Positions 21,621-32,355 of a DNA stretch of 64,000 bases are shown piece by piece. The notes under the pieces were generated by a model. It did not search any database, had not been told where the DNA came from, and saw nothing but the letters and a program-made list of their open reading frames with translations. The translations under genes were made by a program, and so were the position numbers. The first letter of the stretch is position 1; each line of letters opens with the position of its first letter. The stretch spans positions 53,258,811-53,322,810 of the forward strand of contig JAVHZZ010000011.1 of assembly GCA_036250195.1 (NCBI GenBank), given 5' to 3'. This DNA is from Mixophyes australis (Eukaryota > Chordata > Amphibia > Anura > Limnodynastidae).

Positions 21621-22490
21621 AATGCCATGAAAAAAAAACTTAACGGTTCAAACATATCAGTAGCAGTTCTCTCTTCACTTCTTGAAGACACCTACATTCT
21701 CATCTTGCTCTGCAGTGTGGTTTGGGGACTGCAAAAGAACCTGCTGAAAGTTATTAACACCTACAAGCTCTGATAAGCAGATAGACTCATGGATGTGCAA
21801 TGAAAAACCATACCTGTTAACTTTAATTTTTTATTATTTGTTAATGTATGAATAAATAAGACATATTGTGTTTCCCCCTTTTTTTTAACATAAAATACAC
21901 ATCTGAATGAGTACTGGAAAATCTGCATATCCACTAAAGATTGACAGCTTATAATGATATGCCTATATTCCTAATTGAAGTAAGCAGACTCCCAAAGGGG
22001 TGACTCCCTCAAGGAGAAATTGAGTCACATGTGGTGATTGATGTTGCTTCCCTATTTCTACTCAAAGTAAGCACACACACACAAAAAGGTGCTTGGAGTT
22101 TGGATTAATTTTTTTTATCACTGTGGAATTCTTATTATACACTTTATAGTTTTTTAATTGATCTTTTTGATACATTTGATTTATTTGAATCTTTATTCTT
22201 TTATTTAAATACACTATATCATGTTCTTTTTCTGTTTGTGTTTCATACTTCACATGTTTATGCGACCATTGTTCGGATGATACCACACATTGATGTGAAA
22301 GAATAAACAGCAAGATAGACCTTTGAATGGACTTTAATGTTTTTTGGACTGAAATATCTGTTTGGTGCTTCTATTGAAATTTACCTTGTGAGGACTATAT
22401 CACGTGTTATATTGTGTAGAGCCCATTGATGTCAATCCAGTCTGTGTTTGTCCACATATCCATAGTTAGGTGGACAGTTGGTACAATGGC
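21621..22490. other. Unassigned AT-rich stretch
   Basis: Short frames on both strands without family resemblance. No repeats noted apart from a CACACACACACA run near 22073. Confidence 0.3.
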
Positions 22491-22499
22491 ATTTTCTAG

Positions 22500-23260
22500 A
22501 GACTAAATGACCTCTTGTTTAACCTCCTGGTATAACTGAGGAATCACTGTTTGTGAGAAATGGCATTGAGATGGAATTTGGTTGCATGGAAACATGACCC
22601 CAACTAATCTGCTAAAACCAGATGCATTGATGCTGGAAAATGGATGCACATCCAATGCTAACATATATGTCATGGCTTTAGTGATCCCCTGTACAACAGC
22701 ATGCTGGCTGTCATACTTCATTAGATGGACAGCAACATCAATAGATATTTAACAGATGATGCTAGATGAAGGGCATACTGTTAAATGGTGCAAGATGAAA
22801 TTGTCCTTGAGCCCACCCATATGTTGAAAAGGACATGCACATAGTTTAGCAAACCAAACACTTCAGTAACAGGGACTGTCACTTTTTTTGGCTGACATTC
22901 TTGATTTATTTGGGCCCCCTTATAAAAGTGAATATTTTGGTTGTTGTTTGTTGCACAGGAGAATAGATAAGGATTTTAACATTTTACTAATGGTCATGTG
23001 GCCAACACTGGTCAATAGTGACAATGCCATCACCCTCATCCTCATCATTCTCATCACAGATGTCTAGATCAATTACATTTTCATTTTTCAAAAGAAGATA
23101 CATAGGTAACTGTTAGCATGTGTGACATATTGGAGAGTGACAGCAACTACACAATAGAGAGGGACAGCAGCATCAGTGTCAGAGCTCACTAGACAGACAA
23201 TGGTAGAACACAGCAACAGATGACATAATTTAAAAATGGTGGAAGATGGGCTTGTCCTTG
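22500..23260 (-). mobile_element. hAT-derived composite fragment (minus)
   Basis: The minus frame 22503-22721 reads MTYMLALDVHPFSSINASGF and CNQIPSQCHFSQTVIPQLY, matching the N-terminal half of hAT transposase also visible at 55853-56059. Right of it, in the same orientation, is the hAT tail module (ATGTTGAAAAGGACATGCAC at about 22814, then a TTTGGTTGTTG block near 22938) and the acidic end of the transposase (minus strand near 23000-23060). Thus a tail and a head of hAT copies are joined in an order not expected for one element, which suggests a rearranged or non-autonomous derivative. Confidence 0.65.
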
Positions 23261-23600
23261 AGCTCTCCAACCCGGGTGTGGCACATACAGCATGTTCAAC
23301 AGTTACATGATTGACATTTATAATATGTTGATCACCCTAATGTAGACATAGTTGTAAAGTCCTCAATAATGATATTGACAGTATTATTAGGAGGACAATC
23401 GAAATTTAGACAGTATTATTGACAATTCAAATGTAGACAGTATTATTAGGTTGACAATTCAAATATTGACAGTATAATTTATTAGGTTGACAAAAATATT
23501 CCTAACACTATCCCTGTTCCTAGCACTATCCCTAACTCTGTCCCTGTCCCTATTCCTAACCCTGTCCCTGGCCCTATCCCACCCAAACCACATAATACTA
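23261..23600. repeat. GTCGACA-type repeat with CCCTAA-like block
   Basis: Repeated phrases GACAGTATTATTAGG(T/A)(T/G)GACA occur four times (23369-23490) followed by degenerate CCCTAA/CCCTGTCC phrases (23505-23582). The same two-part arrangement in reverse order and on the other strand appears at 61570-61830, so this is one dispersed repeat family. Confidence 0.65.
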
Positions 23601-23990
23601 TAAGATCCGTCTCTATATAGTCATGTTATCATGTCTTTTCCATTCCTACAGTCATCTACTTGAATACAGACACCTGAGAGTATGTGTTCATCTAATTAGA
23701 CAACAATCCCAGCTTAAATGTCTAATTTTCCGATGTAAACAATAAAATCTTCATAGACACATAGACATCAAAACAATTTTTTAGATAATGAAAACCATCT
23801 ATTTTGAGCGGGTAAAGATGATATTTTGCCATTATTTAACCCTTCATTCTCCAATATTACAGTGTGTTTATGTAACTTGAATTCAATTTATATTTCTAAT
23901 TGCATACACCTTTCTTCATTTGTATAAAAACTACCCTAAAGTCATAATGATCCCACAGGTTCACAGAATAGTAGTTTATACCGTAGCCAA
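23601..23990. other. Unassigned stretch
   Basis: No gene or repeat recognised. Confidence 0.3.
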
Positions 23991-23994
23991 TCAT

Positions 23995-25195
23995 TCTATA
24001 TTTCCTAACTTTGGTGCTCTCATCTCCTCCTTCGGTCTTCAGTATCACCTTTATGCTGACGACATTCAACTCTATATCTCCTCTCCTGATCTTTCCTCCA
24101 CCCTCCTCGCTCGGGTATTCGACTACCTCTCGCCATCTCCTCCTGGATGTCCGAGCGCTTTCTCAAAATCAATATCTCTAAAACTAAACTCATTGTCTTT
24201 CCTCCGCCCAGACTCCCATCTCACCATGACCTCTCTATTATCGTCAATAACACCACCATCTCTTCTGTCACCCAACTTCGCTGCCTGGGTGTCACCCTTG
24301 ACTCCTCTCACTTTTGCCCCCCACATTCATTCCCTTGCCCAAACCTGTTGCTTCCAACTACGCAACATCACCCGCATCCGTCCTTTTCTCTCTCAGGATG
24401 CCACCAAAACTATCATCCATGCACTCATCATCTCCCGCCTTGATTATTGTAACCTCCTCCTCACTAGTCTCCCCCACTCCCGTCTCTCCCCTCTCCGCTC
24501 TATACTCAATGCGGCTGCAAGACTCATCTTCCTCTCATGCCGCTCCTCCTCTGCCTCCCCTCTCTGCCTTGCCTTACACTGGCTCCCCTTCCCCTACAGA
24601 ATCCTTTTCAAACTCCTCACCACCACTTGCAAGGCTCTCTCCCACACTACTGCCCCCCTCTAGCCTCCTCTCCATTCCCACTCCTGCCCGCTCCCTGCGC
24701 TTGGCCAATGACCGCCACTCTTATCACCTCTTTCCACTCCAGAATCCAAGATTTTTCCCATGCAGCCCCCCTTCTCTGGAACGATCTCCTTTGTTCCATC
24801 TATCTCTCTCCTACTCTGTGCTCCTTTAAACGTGCACTCAAAACTCACTTCTTCCTCAAAGCCTACAAACCATCTACTTAACCCCCATCTCCTCCCTTCA
24901 GCTCGTCCTCCCTTCTCTCCCCTTGCCTCAACTGGCTCCTCTTGTGCCTGGTCTGTTTAACCTCCCTTAGGATGTAAGCTTGTATGAGCAGGGCCTCCTC
25001 CCCTCTAGTCTCCCTATCTGTTCTTCCGCTCCGTCTTTACTGCATATGACTGCCCAGAGTTTCTGAAGTATTGGTACTTTTTGTTCATTGTTCTGTATGG
25101 TTTCACCCTGTATAGTCTACTGTTAGTACTGTGTGCGGCGGTGCAGATACCTTGTGGCGCCTAACAAATAAATGATATTAATAAGTATAATGAGA
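23995..25195 (+). mobile_element. L2-like LINE, 5'-truncated
   Basis: The plus-strand fragment starts within the reverse transcriptase near 24000 and ends with a tail containing ATGTAAGCTTGTATGAGCAG and GGCGCCTAACAAATAAATGA followed by ATTAATAA. That tail form (GTAAGCT, GAGCAGGG, GGCGC, AAATAAATGAT) is characteristic of CR1/L2-type 3' ends. No target duplication was confirmed. Confidence 0.88.
24000..24881 (+). pseudogene. L2-like reverse transcriptase C-terminal region
   Basis: The catalytic block YHLYADDIQLY is intact at about 24045-24075. Downstream blocks switch between three frames: WMSERFLKINISKTKLIVF and LRCLGVTLDSS in one, SRLDYCNLLLTSLP, NAAARLIF and ALHWLPFPYRILFKLL in another, and AAPLLWNDLL with KAYKPST near 24881 in a third. 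At least three frameshifts are needed to cover the protein. The domain is the target-primed reverse transcriptase of L2-clade LINEs; the endonuclease and the N-terminal palm are absent through truncation. Confidence 0.88.
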
Positions 25196-25475
25196 TAAAC
25201 AATATTTGCCTCGATCCTATAAAAAAATGAAACTGAAAACTGAAATCAAAAGTAAACATAAAAATGAACCCCCGCCCCCCCCCAAAAAAGTTCTGGAAAT
25301 GGTACAACATAGGAATACCTTGTCTTTCACATTTAGCTGGGTCCTGTTTTAATTATTTGCACATTGTTATTTTAGTGTGAAATAGGAAGCACCTAGAGCT
25401 TACAAAGGATTGCTGCTCCTGTAGGAATGAGCTGACACTTTCATCTATGTACATGCAGGTTTTTTTTTTCAGTAT
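25196..25475. other. Unassigned stretch with poly-C tract
   Basis: Only low complexity is notable (CCCCCGCCCCCCCCC near 25269). Confidence 0.35.
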
Positions 25476-25479
25476 ATAC

Positions 25480-25985
25480 ACTATATGGACAAAAGTATTT
25501 GAACGCTTGACCATTACACCAATGGGGACTGTAATGACATTGTAATCAAATACATATATTTTGATACAGAGTTGGTCCCTCTTTAGTCACGATAATAGCT
25601 GCTACTCTTCTTGGAAGGTTTTCCACAAGATGTTAGAGAGTTTATGTGGCAATTTGTGCCCATGCATTCTGAAGAGCAATTATGAGGTCAGGCACTGATG
25701 TTAGACGAGAAGGCTAGGCTTGCAATATCCATTCCAGTTCATCCCAAAGGTGTTCAATGGGAATGAGGTCAGGGCTCTGTGTGGGCAAGTCAAGTTCTAA
25801 AAAAGGGCCTTCCCCAAACTGTTGCCACAAAGTTGGAAGCATTGCATTGTCCAAAATCACTTGGTATGCTGAAGCATTAAGATTGCCCTTCACTGGTGAT
25901 AAACCCAAAACCTGAAAAACAGCCCCATACCATAATCCCTCCTCCACCAAACATCTCATTTGGCATAATGCAGTCAGTGAATTTT
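25480..25985 (-). mobile_element. Tc1-like DNA transposon, deleted
   Basis: The left end, ACACTATATGGACAAAAGTA, is the inverted-terminal type seen in vertebrate Tc1-like elements. The minus frame 25714-25959 holds the C-terminal half of a Tc1-type transposase: LSPVKGNLNASAYQVILDN, TLWQQFGEGPF, then directly DLPTQSPDLIPIEHLWDELE. The segment between these blocks, which includes the second catalytic aspartate of the DDE triad, has been removed. The opposite terminal repeat is missing. It is a dead copy. Confidence 0.85.
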
Positions 25986-26330
25986 ATCATGGACATTATG
26001 TGAGAGGTCTGTTATCTGGTTTATTTCAAGTTATTTACTGGTATTTTTAATTTGTATGCTTTTTTTATATAAACAGTGTGTTATATTCATTTACTATAAA
26101 TAAGGTTTTGATATTGACTATACAGACATTCCGCAGTATCTGATAGCAGAATTATTATTACATATCTCCACTATTTGCATAATTTTTCAAAAAAACTATG
26201 GCACCCCTATCTATTGTGTTTTTGTGAACTGTCAAAATAATACTCTTTACACCTGAATTGTCGACCAATGTTGTCGACTTTCTGGATGTCGACCAAATGA
26301 TGGTCTAGCTGTCGACCACATTTATACAAG
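25986..26330. other. Spacer with GTCGAC-rich segment
   Basis: Mostly unassigned. From about 26262 to 26326 there are four TGTCGAC(C/T) repeats, resembling the dispersed family at 23261 and 61570 but degenerate. Confidence 0.4.
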
Positions 26331-28402
26331 ATGATGCACCATGGCCAAAATTATTAAATAGTGCAAGATGGATTTGTCCTTGGGACCACCCATATGTTAA
26401 AAATGACATGCACATAGTTTAACAAACCAAACACTTCAATGACAGGTACTGCCACTTCTGTGGCTGAAATGGTTGGCATGTTTGGGCCCCCACAAAAGAG
26501 AATATTTTGTTAGTTAATTGATAAACTGGAGAGTGGAGACTAGGGGCCTGATTCATTAAGGATCTTAACTTAAGAAACTTCTTAGTTCAGTCTCCTGGAC
26601 AAAACCATGTTAGAATGCAAGGGGTGCAAATTAGTATCCTGTTTTGCACATAAGTTAAATACTGAGGGCCTGAGTCATTAAGGCAAAAAAGGAGTAAATG
26701 TTCTCTGGGACAAACCATGTTACAGTTTAAGGGGTGCAAATTAGTTTATTATTTTGCACATAAGTTAAATACTGGCTGTTTTTTCATCTAGCACACAAAT
26801 ACTTGTTAGCTTTATTATTACACTGAAATTTAAAGTTGATCTAGGACATGTTCTACCCCAAGTATAAATCTGTCCCAACATTTTAAATTTACCTCCCCCT
26901 CCAATGCAACTTGGTTTTGCCCAGGTGCAAATGTTACTCCTTTTTTATGCTTTCCTTAATGACTCAGGCCCTGACTGTTTTTTCATGTAGCACACAAATA
27001 CTTGATAGCCTATTTGTACACTGAAATTTAAAGTTGATATCTGTGAGCTACATGAAAAAACAGTCAGTTTTTAACTTATGTGCAAAACAGAATACTAATT
27101 TGCACCCCTTGCATTGTAACATGGTTTTGTCCAGGAGACTGAAATAAAAAGTTTCTTAAGTTAAGATCCTTAATGAATTCGGCCCTAGATCAGGATTTTA
27201 ATTTTTAACAAATTACTAATGGGAATTTGGCTATCAGGGTCATCTTCCTCTATGGCGACAATGTCATCACCCTCATCATCACTAATGTTAACATCATCAT
27301 TATACAATATTAGTTTATCCCCACTGGAATCTAGCGTTAGAGATTCTCTTTGTGGTTGGCCGCAACAACAGTATTCAGAGAATTTGTAGTTCATTTTGAT
27401 AAGCACCGGTTTTGCTACATTTTTGGGAAGTAGTCACCTCCAATGATCACTCACAACGTTCCCAGCTGTGCAAAACACCCTTTCCGAGTAAAAACTGGAG
27501 GGGGGTAGCTTAAGTACACCATAGTTAGTTTATACAAATGACTCCAAATTGCCTTTTTTTCCTTCCAGAATTCAAAGGGACAGTCTGAGACGCTAATTAC
27601 TACTTTAATCATTAATGTAATCCTCCATCATTCTACTAATACAAGGTGAATCAGATTGAGACATGGTAGAGGTGTCAATTTATTTGGGCATTTCTTCTAA
27701 ATCTAACAGATATCATAACCTTTCACTTTATGCTGTGACTCTTAGATATGGGAAGTTTTTTTCGGGCACCACCAGTTTTAGGAGAAGCTGAAGCAGGAGA
27801 CTTGTCATTTGCAACTTAAGAAGACAGTTTGCTCACAAGGAGCCTTTTGGATCTGTGAAGATTTGTTTCAGATTGAAATAAAGACATTACATATGAGCCT
27901 GGTTGCGAAAATCTAGTGCTCCAAATTGAAGATGCTGCAAACCTTTGGGTCCCGGTGAAGTGAATAAAGGACTTGCTCCACAAAGCTAACATACGTTGCA
28001 TAATCACCAAGTTTCATCTCCTCCTTCAGCTTTTCCAGCTGCTTTTCCATTAGTTTGATTAGGGCTAAGATTTGACTTGGCTGCCAGTGTTTGAACTTTC
28101 TTAATTTGTTACAATTTCAAAGGGTGTCAGTAGCCTACAAAAAACAGTAAGGATTCTACAATATGCTTGAGTAAGGTAATATGCCCCACTCTCCCTATCT
28201 TGATGTATAGCTCTTGCTGGCTTGTTGCTGTTCCTATAGTCGTTGAAGCATATAAAGTGTGGAATTCCACCTTGTTACTACCTCTTGCTTCAGTTGGTGG
28301 CATGGCAGATGATATCTTTTTTGCAGCTGCTGCATCTTCCATGTGGATGCTGCTTGCCTCCTGCAGCTCCTGTCTGCCAAGAACTATGTTGGACTTTGCC
28401 AT
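26331..28402 (-). mobile_element. hAT remnant E (minus), interrupted by MITE
   Basis: Minus-strand hAT remains. The segment 28200-28330 matches the core at 56580-56640 (ACTGAAGCAAGAGGTGGTAA type), the frame 27816-28010 and neighbours correspond to the middle region, and 27185-27406 encodes the C-terminal tail MNYKFSEYCC, DSSGDKLILYNDDVN and IVAIEEDDPDSQ. The 3' tail module continues at 26331-26540 on the other side of a MITE (26541-27187). Joining the two sides gives GGAGAC with TAGATCAGGATTTTAA, which agrees with the uninterrupted copy at 22955-22975. No intact domain is present. Confidence 0.72.
26541..27187. mobile_element. MITE nested in hAT, itself carrying a related MITE
   Basis: The outer element begins TAGGGGCCTGATTCATTAAG and ends TTAATGAATTCGGCCCTA with extended inverted sequences (GATCTTAACTTAAGAAAC against GTTTCTTAAGTTAAGATC-like). 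A CTA or TA target duplication is compatible with the flanks. An inner element of similar type (about 26666-26973) begins AGGGCCTGAGTCATTAAGG and ends CCTTAATGACTCAGGCCCT, and repeats the outer sequence GCACATAAGTTAAATACTG internally. Both belong to one family whose ends also occur at 38710 and 47330. Confidence 0.82.
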
Positions 28403-28406
28403 TATA

Positions 28407-29446
28407 TGTATCCAGCCTGCAGTACCGTTGTTTCACCAAAAGAGCTATTGTGGTACTTCATCATCATCATTTATTTATATAGCGCCAACATATTCTGTAG
28501 GACTTTACAATTGGGGACAAACATAATAAACTAATAAACAAACTGGGTAAAACAGACAAAGAGGTGAGAAGACCCTGCTCGCAAGCTTACAATCTATGGG
28601 ACAATGGGAGATTGACACATGAGGTTAAGTCTACATTTTGCATTTTGGCACAGCCAGACTGTAAAGGTAAAAGTGACTCATAAGCTAGATGATTCCATCA
28701 CACAACAATGTTGGTCAGGGGGTAGTTGTCTTGTGTGAAATTGTGTAACAGGCTAAAGGTAGCGAGCTTAAGACAGTGGCTGAGGAATATTATAAGCTTG
28801 TCTGAAAAGGTAGGTATTCAGAGAACGCTTGAAAGTTTGTAGACCAGAGGAGAGTCTTACTGTGCAAGGGAGAGAATTCCATAGAGTGGTACTTGGTTTC
28901 TTCTCCTATGTGCTAGAGCTAAGCTCGCTACTCTTAGATGTTTAGCACCTTTTTCTGGCCTTTAAAATACTGTCCCTCCCAGCAGTCTTTGCCAGTTCAT
29001 CTGTTGCCTTAACTTCTGCTGGTTCTCCTATGTATTATCCCTAATTGATTTCCTGGTATTGATCTCTGCTTGTCCCTCCAGTTTGGCGTCTCTTCCTGTG
29101 TCCCCTGACCCGGCATTGTTGTGATTTCGCACCTGACTTCTACCTGGTATTGTGATGGGCTGTCTGGCTTTGATCCCAGGCTTGTTTGGCTCTCCTGTGT
29201 TACTGTGTCTGCAGTGTATTTCTCCCCTAACAATCCAGCATCTACAGTGTGTAGCACCTATCCATTTGTCTAGCTCCTGTGTCTGAAGTTTTTACACCTC
29301 TCTGTCTGATCCAGTCTCCTGGCTGTCTGCCTACCTGTTCCTTAACCCTGCAGACCACTACACTTTCTCTGCTTGCTGATCATCCTGTGCCTTGTGCCTC
29401 ATGAGTAACCTGGATTTCTGCCCCCTGAGTAGCCTGAGTCCTGACA
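28407..29446 (+). mobile_element. Probable solo LTR, split by L2-type insertion
   Basis: The left part TGTATCCAGCCTGCAGTACC resembles the LTR at 36594 (TGTTAGGCCTGCAGTACC) and the one near 43246 (CCCTGCAGTACCTGTGAACC). The right part ends CTGAGTCCTGACA. No coding follows. Flanking target duplications were not found. The insertion at 28459-28885 lies inside it. Confidence 0.5.
28459..28885 (-). mobile_element. L2-type LINE 3' fragment with 9-bp target duplication
   Basis: Plus-strand left end CATCATCATCATTTATTTAT and then ATAGCGCC mark the tail of a minus-strand L2-type element; the body contains GCTCGCAAGCTTACAATCTA and the AGGTAGGTATTCAGAGAACG block common in such elements. It is flanked by GTGGTACTT at 28450-28458 and 28886-28894, a perfect 9-bp target duplication. 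Confidence 0.87.
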
Positions 29447-29449
29447 CCC

Positions 29450-29780
29450 ATGACTCATTCATTATAAAAGCCGAACTTTCGGTTTCAGCGGTTAGTGTTT
29501 GGAACGCATGCAGGTCTATGTTTTTCACTGCGGCACAGATAGCAAAGCGATCCCATATGGCTCTTAATAAGGTCAGGTGAATCAGCATATGTTTCCCGTT
29601 CTCCTTCTAGGCGTTTCACCTATACAGGCTTCATCAGGAATTGGGATTTATTTGGGTCTAGCTCTTTTAAATAGTCTGCAGTTTATGATGTCAGTTAGGA
29701 TTAACACACACCTTCAGTTTGTCACAACCAATAGTAGAGATGATATCAGTCCATTTCAAATTCATTATAAAAAGTTATGT
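29450..29780 (-). mobile_element. Penelope-like pseudo-LTR fragment
   Basis: Minus-strand sequence bears a hammerhead-ribozyme-like core (29611-29637) and lies beside a TA array at 29781-29835, a usual insertion context for Penelope-like elements. No coding is recognised. Confidence 0.5.
29611..29637 (-). ncRNA. Hammerhead-ribozyme-like motif 1
   Basis: The minus strand reads CTGATGA, a hairpin of GCCT and AGGT around GTAT, then GAAAC and GCC. The two invariant core segments, CTGATGA and GAAA, are intact and stem II can form four pairs including one G-U. The expected GCGTC after GAAAC is GCCTA, so the cleavage-site side is degraded. Hammerheads of this form are known from Penelope-like elements. 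Confidence 0.55.
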
Positions 29781-29781
29781 G

Positions 29782-29835
<54 letters not shown>
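29781..29835. repeat. TA microsatellite
   Basis: About 55 bp of TA dinucleotides with one TTT interruption. Confidence 0.97.
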
Positions 29836-29839
<4 letters not shown>

Positions 29840-30470
29840 AGTTAACCCGTGCATGATACTCATGCATTCTAGTCAAATCAAGCTACTTAAGGTGTTAAAA
29901 AAGTTCTTGTCATGCATTTGGGCCATAGCCCAGGCCTCCTCAGGGGAAGAGCGTTACTTCCCGACGTAAGCGCCCTTTTTTAACGTGGTTTTGTCCACAT
30001 GTCACCACCTCATCATTCTTCTCCATCACCTCATCTTTCATTTTCATCGCCACATCTATCCAGATGTCTATCCAGACACAGGGATCTCTCTCAGCGGTCC
30101 TGAGTATCACACTCCTCTCACTCTGTCACCCCCGGCAACCACCAACCACTCCCCACTGTCACCCCCGGCAACCACCAACCACTCCCAACTGTCACTTCTC
30201 CTTCAAGAAATATATATATTTTTTTTTTTAAATCTTTATAAACACTTTTAACAATTAACAAATTAAATTAACAAATTAAAAACATCTTAGTATACCAAAT
30301 TTCAGCCCTTTCTAAAAAAAAAATTCCACACACACTAAGAATTTAGTAGGTCAGTGTATAACTCCGCCCAGCAGGTGGCGCTGCAGCTTGGTTTTATTTT
30401 TTCCAAACACAGACAGACTAACACACGCCACTAGACATTTATATTATAGATATATATAAAATCAATGACA
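29836..30470. other. Unassigned stretch with 33-bp duplication
   Basis: No gene recognised. GTCACCCCCGGCAACCACCA is present at 30126 and again 33 bp later, giving a short tandem. CGCCCAGCAGGTGGCGCTGC near 30366 is a short imperfect palindrome. Confidence 0.5.
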
Positions 30471-30518
30471 ATAATCCTGGCGCTCAATTCGTGATAGTGT
30501 CAATGTAGTCCAATAAAA

Positions 30519-31245
30519 GTTCACACCAGGACACCTCCTCCAAACAAAGCGGCAGCCTCCCTTTGTTCGAGAATAGGATCCGTTCTCAAAATCTCCCAGT
30601 GTTTAGTAAATGTGGATCTAATTCTATTCTCACAGCAATTATAGTTAGTAATAAAAGGAACACTATATTTTTTCTTTTCCTTTTCTTTGTACCTCAAAAG
30701 GTCTAATCTATTTACCCCCTCAATCTTCATAATAGCGTCCGAAATCAGATTATCAGGGTAACCTCTACTGTAAAAACATCAGGCATACATAGAGACTTGT
30801 TTTTTACACTGATTTTCAATACCACAGTTCCCCTTGATCCTATAAAATTGTGAGTAGGTGTTGGTTTTTCATTTTCTCACATGTCCACTGTTATAATGTA
30901 GGTAACTGTTAGTATCAACTGATTTAATATAGTTCTTAGATATGACCTTGTCCTCTACTCCAGATAGCACTAAATCTAGATATTCAATAACATTCTGATC
31001 ATACTTGGCAGTAAATTTAAGATTGTAATCATTATCACTGATATAACTCAGGAATTTATTAATCTGGTATGCACAACTTACAGTGACTGGATATACTATT
31101 GCCTGATCTGTTTTAGGGTATTGTACTATTTTTGGTTCTCCTTTATCTCTATGTGAGTATACGGCACTGATGTGGACCTATTTGACTGGATTGAAGTACC
31201 CAGGCTTTATATACTGATGAGCATTCCTTCAAGAATTTATTCGGT
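30519..31245 (-). pseudogene. Penelope-like element, reverse transcriptase distal part
   Basis: Minus-strand translation gives DNDYNLKFTAKYDQNVIEYL followed by DLVLSG near 30955-31045, then a tyrosine/serine block with NSYLHYNSGHVRK near 30880, RIKGNCGIENQCKKQ near 30810, RGYPDNLISDAI near 30745 and ITNYNCCENRIRSTFTKHWE with ILRTDP near 30590-30650. This series of blocks is the order seen in the distal reverse transcriptase of Penelope-like elements. Several stops and at least one frame change break it. The left end 30519-30563 is repeated in inverted orientation at 31363-31407. Confidence 0.75.
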
Positions 31246-31424
31246 ACGCATATGCACACACCCTGGTTTTGGAATCATAATTTCTAAAAACACTACACCA
31301 TAGGTGCCTTTCCTTTCTGCTTTGTATTTTAGATTTGTTCGTCGTAATACCATTCAAATTTGAAGGGAGGCTGCCGCTTTGTTTGAAGGAGGTGTCCTGG
31401 TGTGAACTTTTTTGATTTTTTTCT

Positions 31425-31426
<2 letters not shown>
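31246..31426 (+). mobile_element. Inverted second Penelope-like 3' end
   Basis: The 45-bp stretch 31363-31407 is the reverse complement of 30519-30563 with a single visible mismatch, then TTTTTTGATTTTTTTC leads into a TA array. The segment before it could not be assigned. Confidence 0.65.

Positions 31427-31466
<40 letters not shown>
31427..31466. repeat. TA microsatellite
   Basis: About 40 bp of pure AT dinucleotides directly after the Penelope-like 3' end. Confidence 0.97.
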
Positions 31467-31468
<2 letters not shown>

Positions 31469-32070
31469 CAGTTTTATATCGCATTCATTTCAAAGTATAA
31501 ACCATGAGTATATGTTAAGAAATTTCAGGTATGAAACTATGGATATGTGCTAAGAAATATTATTGCAACAACGTTATTGTGAAGCAAATATGTAGATGGT
31601 TAAACATTGCACAAGAGACAGTGACAGTAAAGATGCAAAATCAAGCAATACCGCCACTTGGATGAGAGGACTGAGGAATTGCTGGTCCTGTTATGAGCAC
31701 ACTATCTAGTGTTTGCTACAACTTTGATTATCTGGTACACAGTTATTATTGCTTTTATCTGGAGGTGCACATTGCATGTCTGGTGTCATGTTAATTTACC
31801 CGGTTTTGGGCTACAACATTTGATCCTGGTGGAGGATTTTATCACAATAGGCGTAATACATTATACAACAATATTACACTATATTTGCTCTTTCTATTTT
31901 TTGATCTACATTGTCGCCATTCGTTGGAGAGTGGGAGGTACTACCTCTGAGGAGGAACTTCTATTCTATCACATGACCTTTTGACCACATCCTTACGGTA
32001 CGCAATTTAATACATCTTCCCAATTTATATTCGATATTACACATTGGGGCGCCCTACTTGTTTATCTATT

Positions 32071-32078
<8 letters not shown>
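31467..32078. other. Unassigned segment between two TA arrays
   Basis: A 0.6-kb block bounded on both sides by TA arrays. The plus frame 31709-31984 has no recognisable family. The position suggests another insert targeted to TA repeats, but no motif supports a specific identity. Confidence 0.35.

Positions 32079-32109
<31 letters not shown>
32079..32109. repeat. TA microsatellite
   Basis: About 30 bp of TA repeats. Confidence 0.97.
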
Positions 32110-32110
<1 letters not shown>

Positions 32111-32198
32111 TAATCAGTTTCCATGTATATTCATTGGTACCACATTTCAGAATGTCAAAATTGTCAAATGATGTAGCGAGTTGGATTCAATATGATGT

Positions 32199-32355
32199 AG
32201 ATAATCATCATCATCATCATCAACATTTATTTATATAGCGCCAGCAGATTCCATAGCGCTTTACAATTGGGAACAAACAGTAATAAAACAATACTGGGTA
32301 ATACATGTATACGTAAGGTAAGAATGCCCTGCTCACAAGCTTACAATCTATGATC
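32199..32355 (-). mobile_element. L2-type LINE 3' tail (minus)
   Basis: ATCATCATCATCATCATCAA is followed by CATTTATTTATATAGCGCCA, TAGCGCTTTACAATTGGGAA and CCCTGCTCACAAGCTTACAA. This is the same tail type as at 28459, in the same orientation. Target duplications were not found. Confidence 0.85.

Noticed and set aside
23369..23490. CRISPR-like spaced repeats (GACAGTATTATTAGG)
   Set aside because: Irregular spacing, vertebrate context and reverse-strand partner at 61570 show a dispersed repeat.
28461..28472. CATCATCATCAT and GATGATGAT runs as independent microsatellites
   Set aside because: Each lies at the 3' end of an L2-type tail or SINE and belongs to that element.
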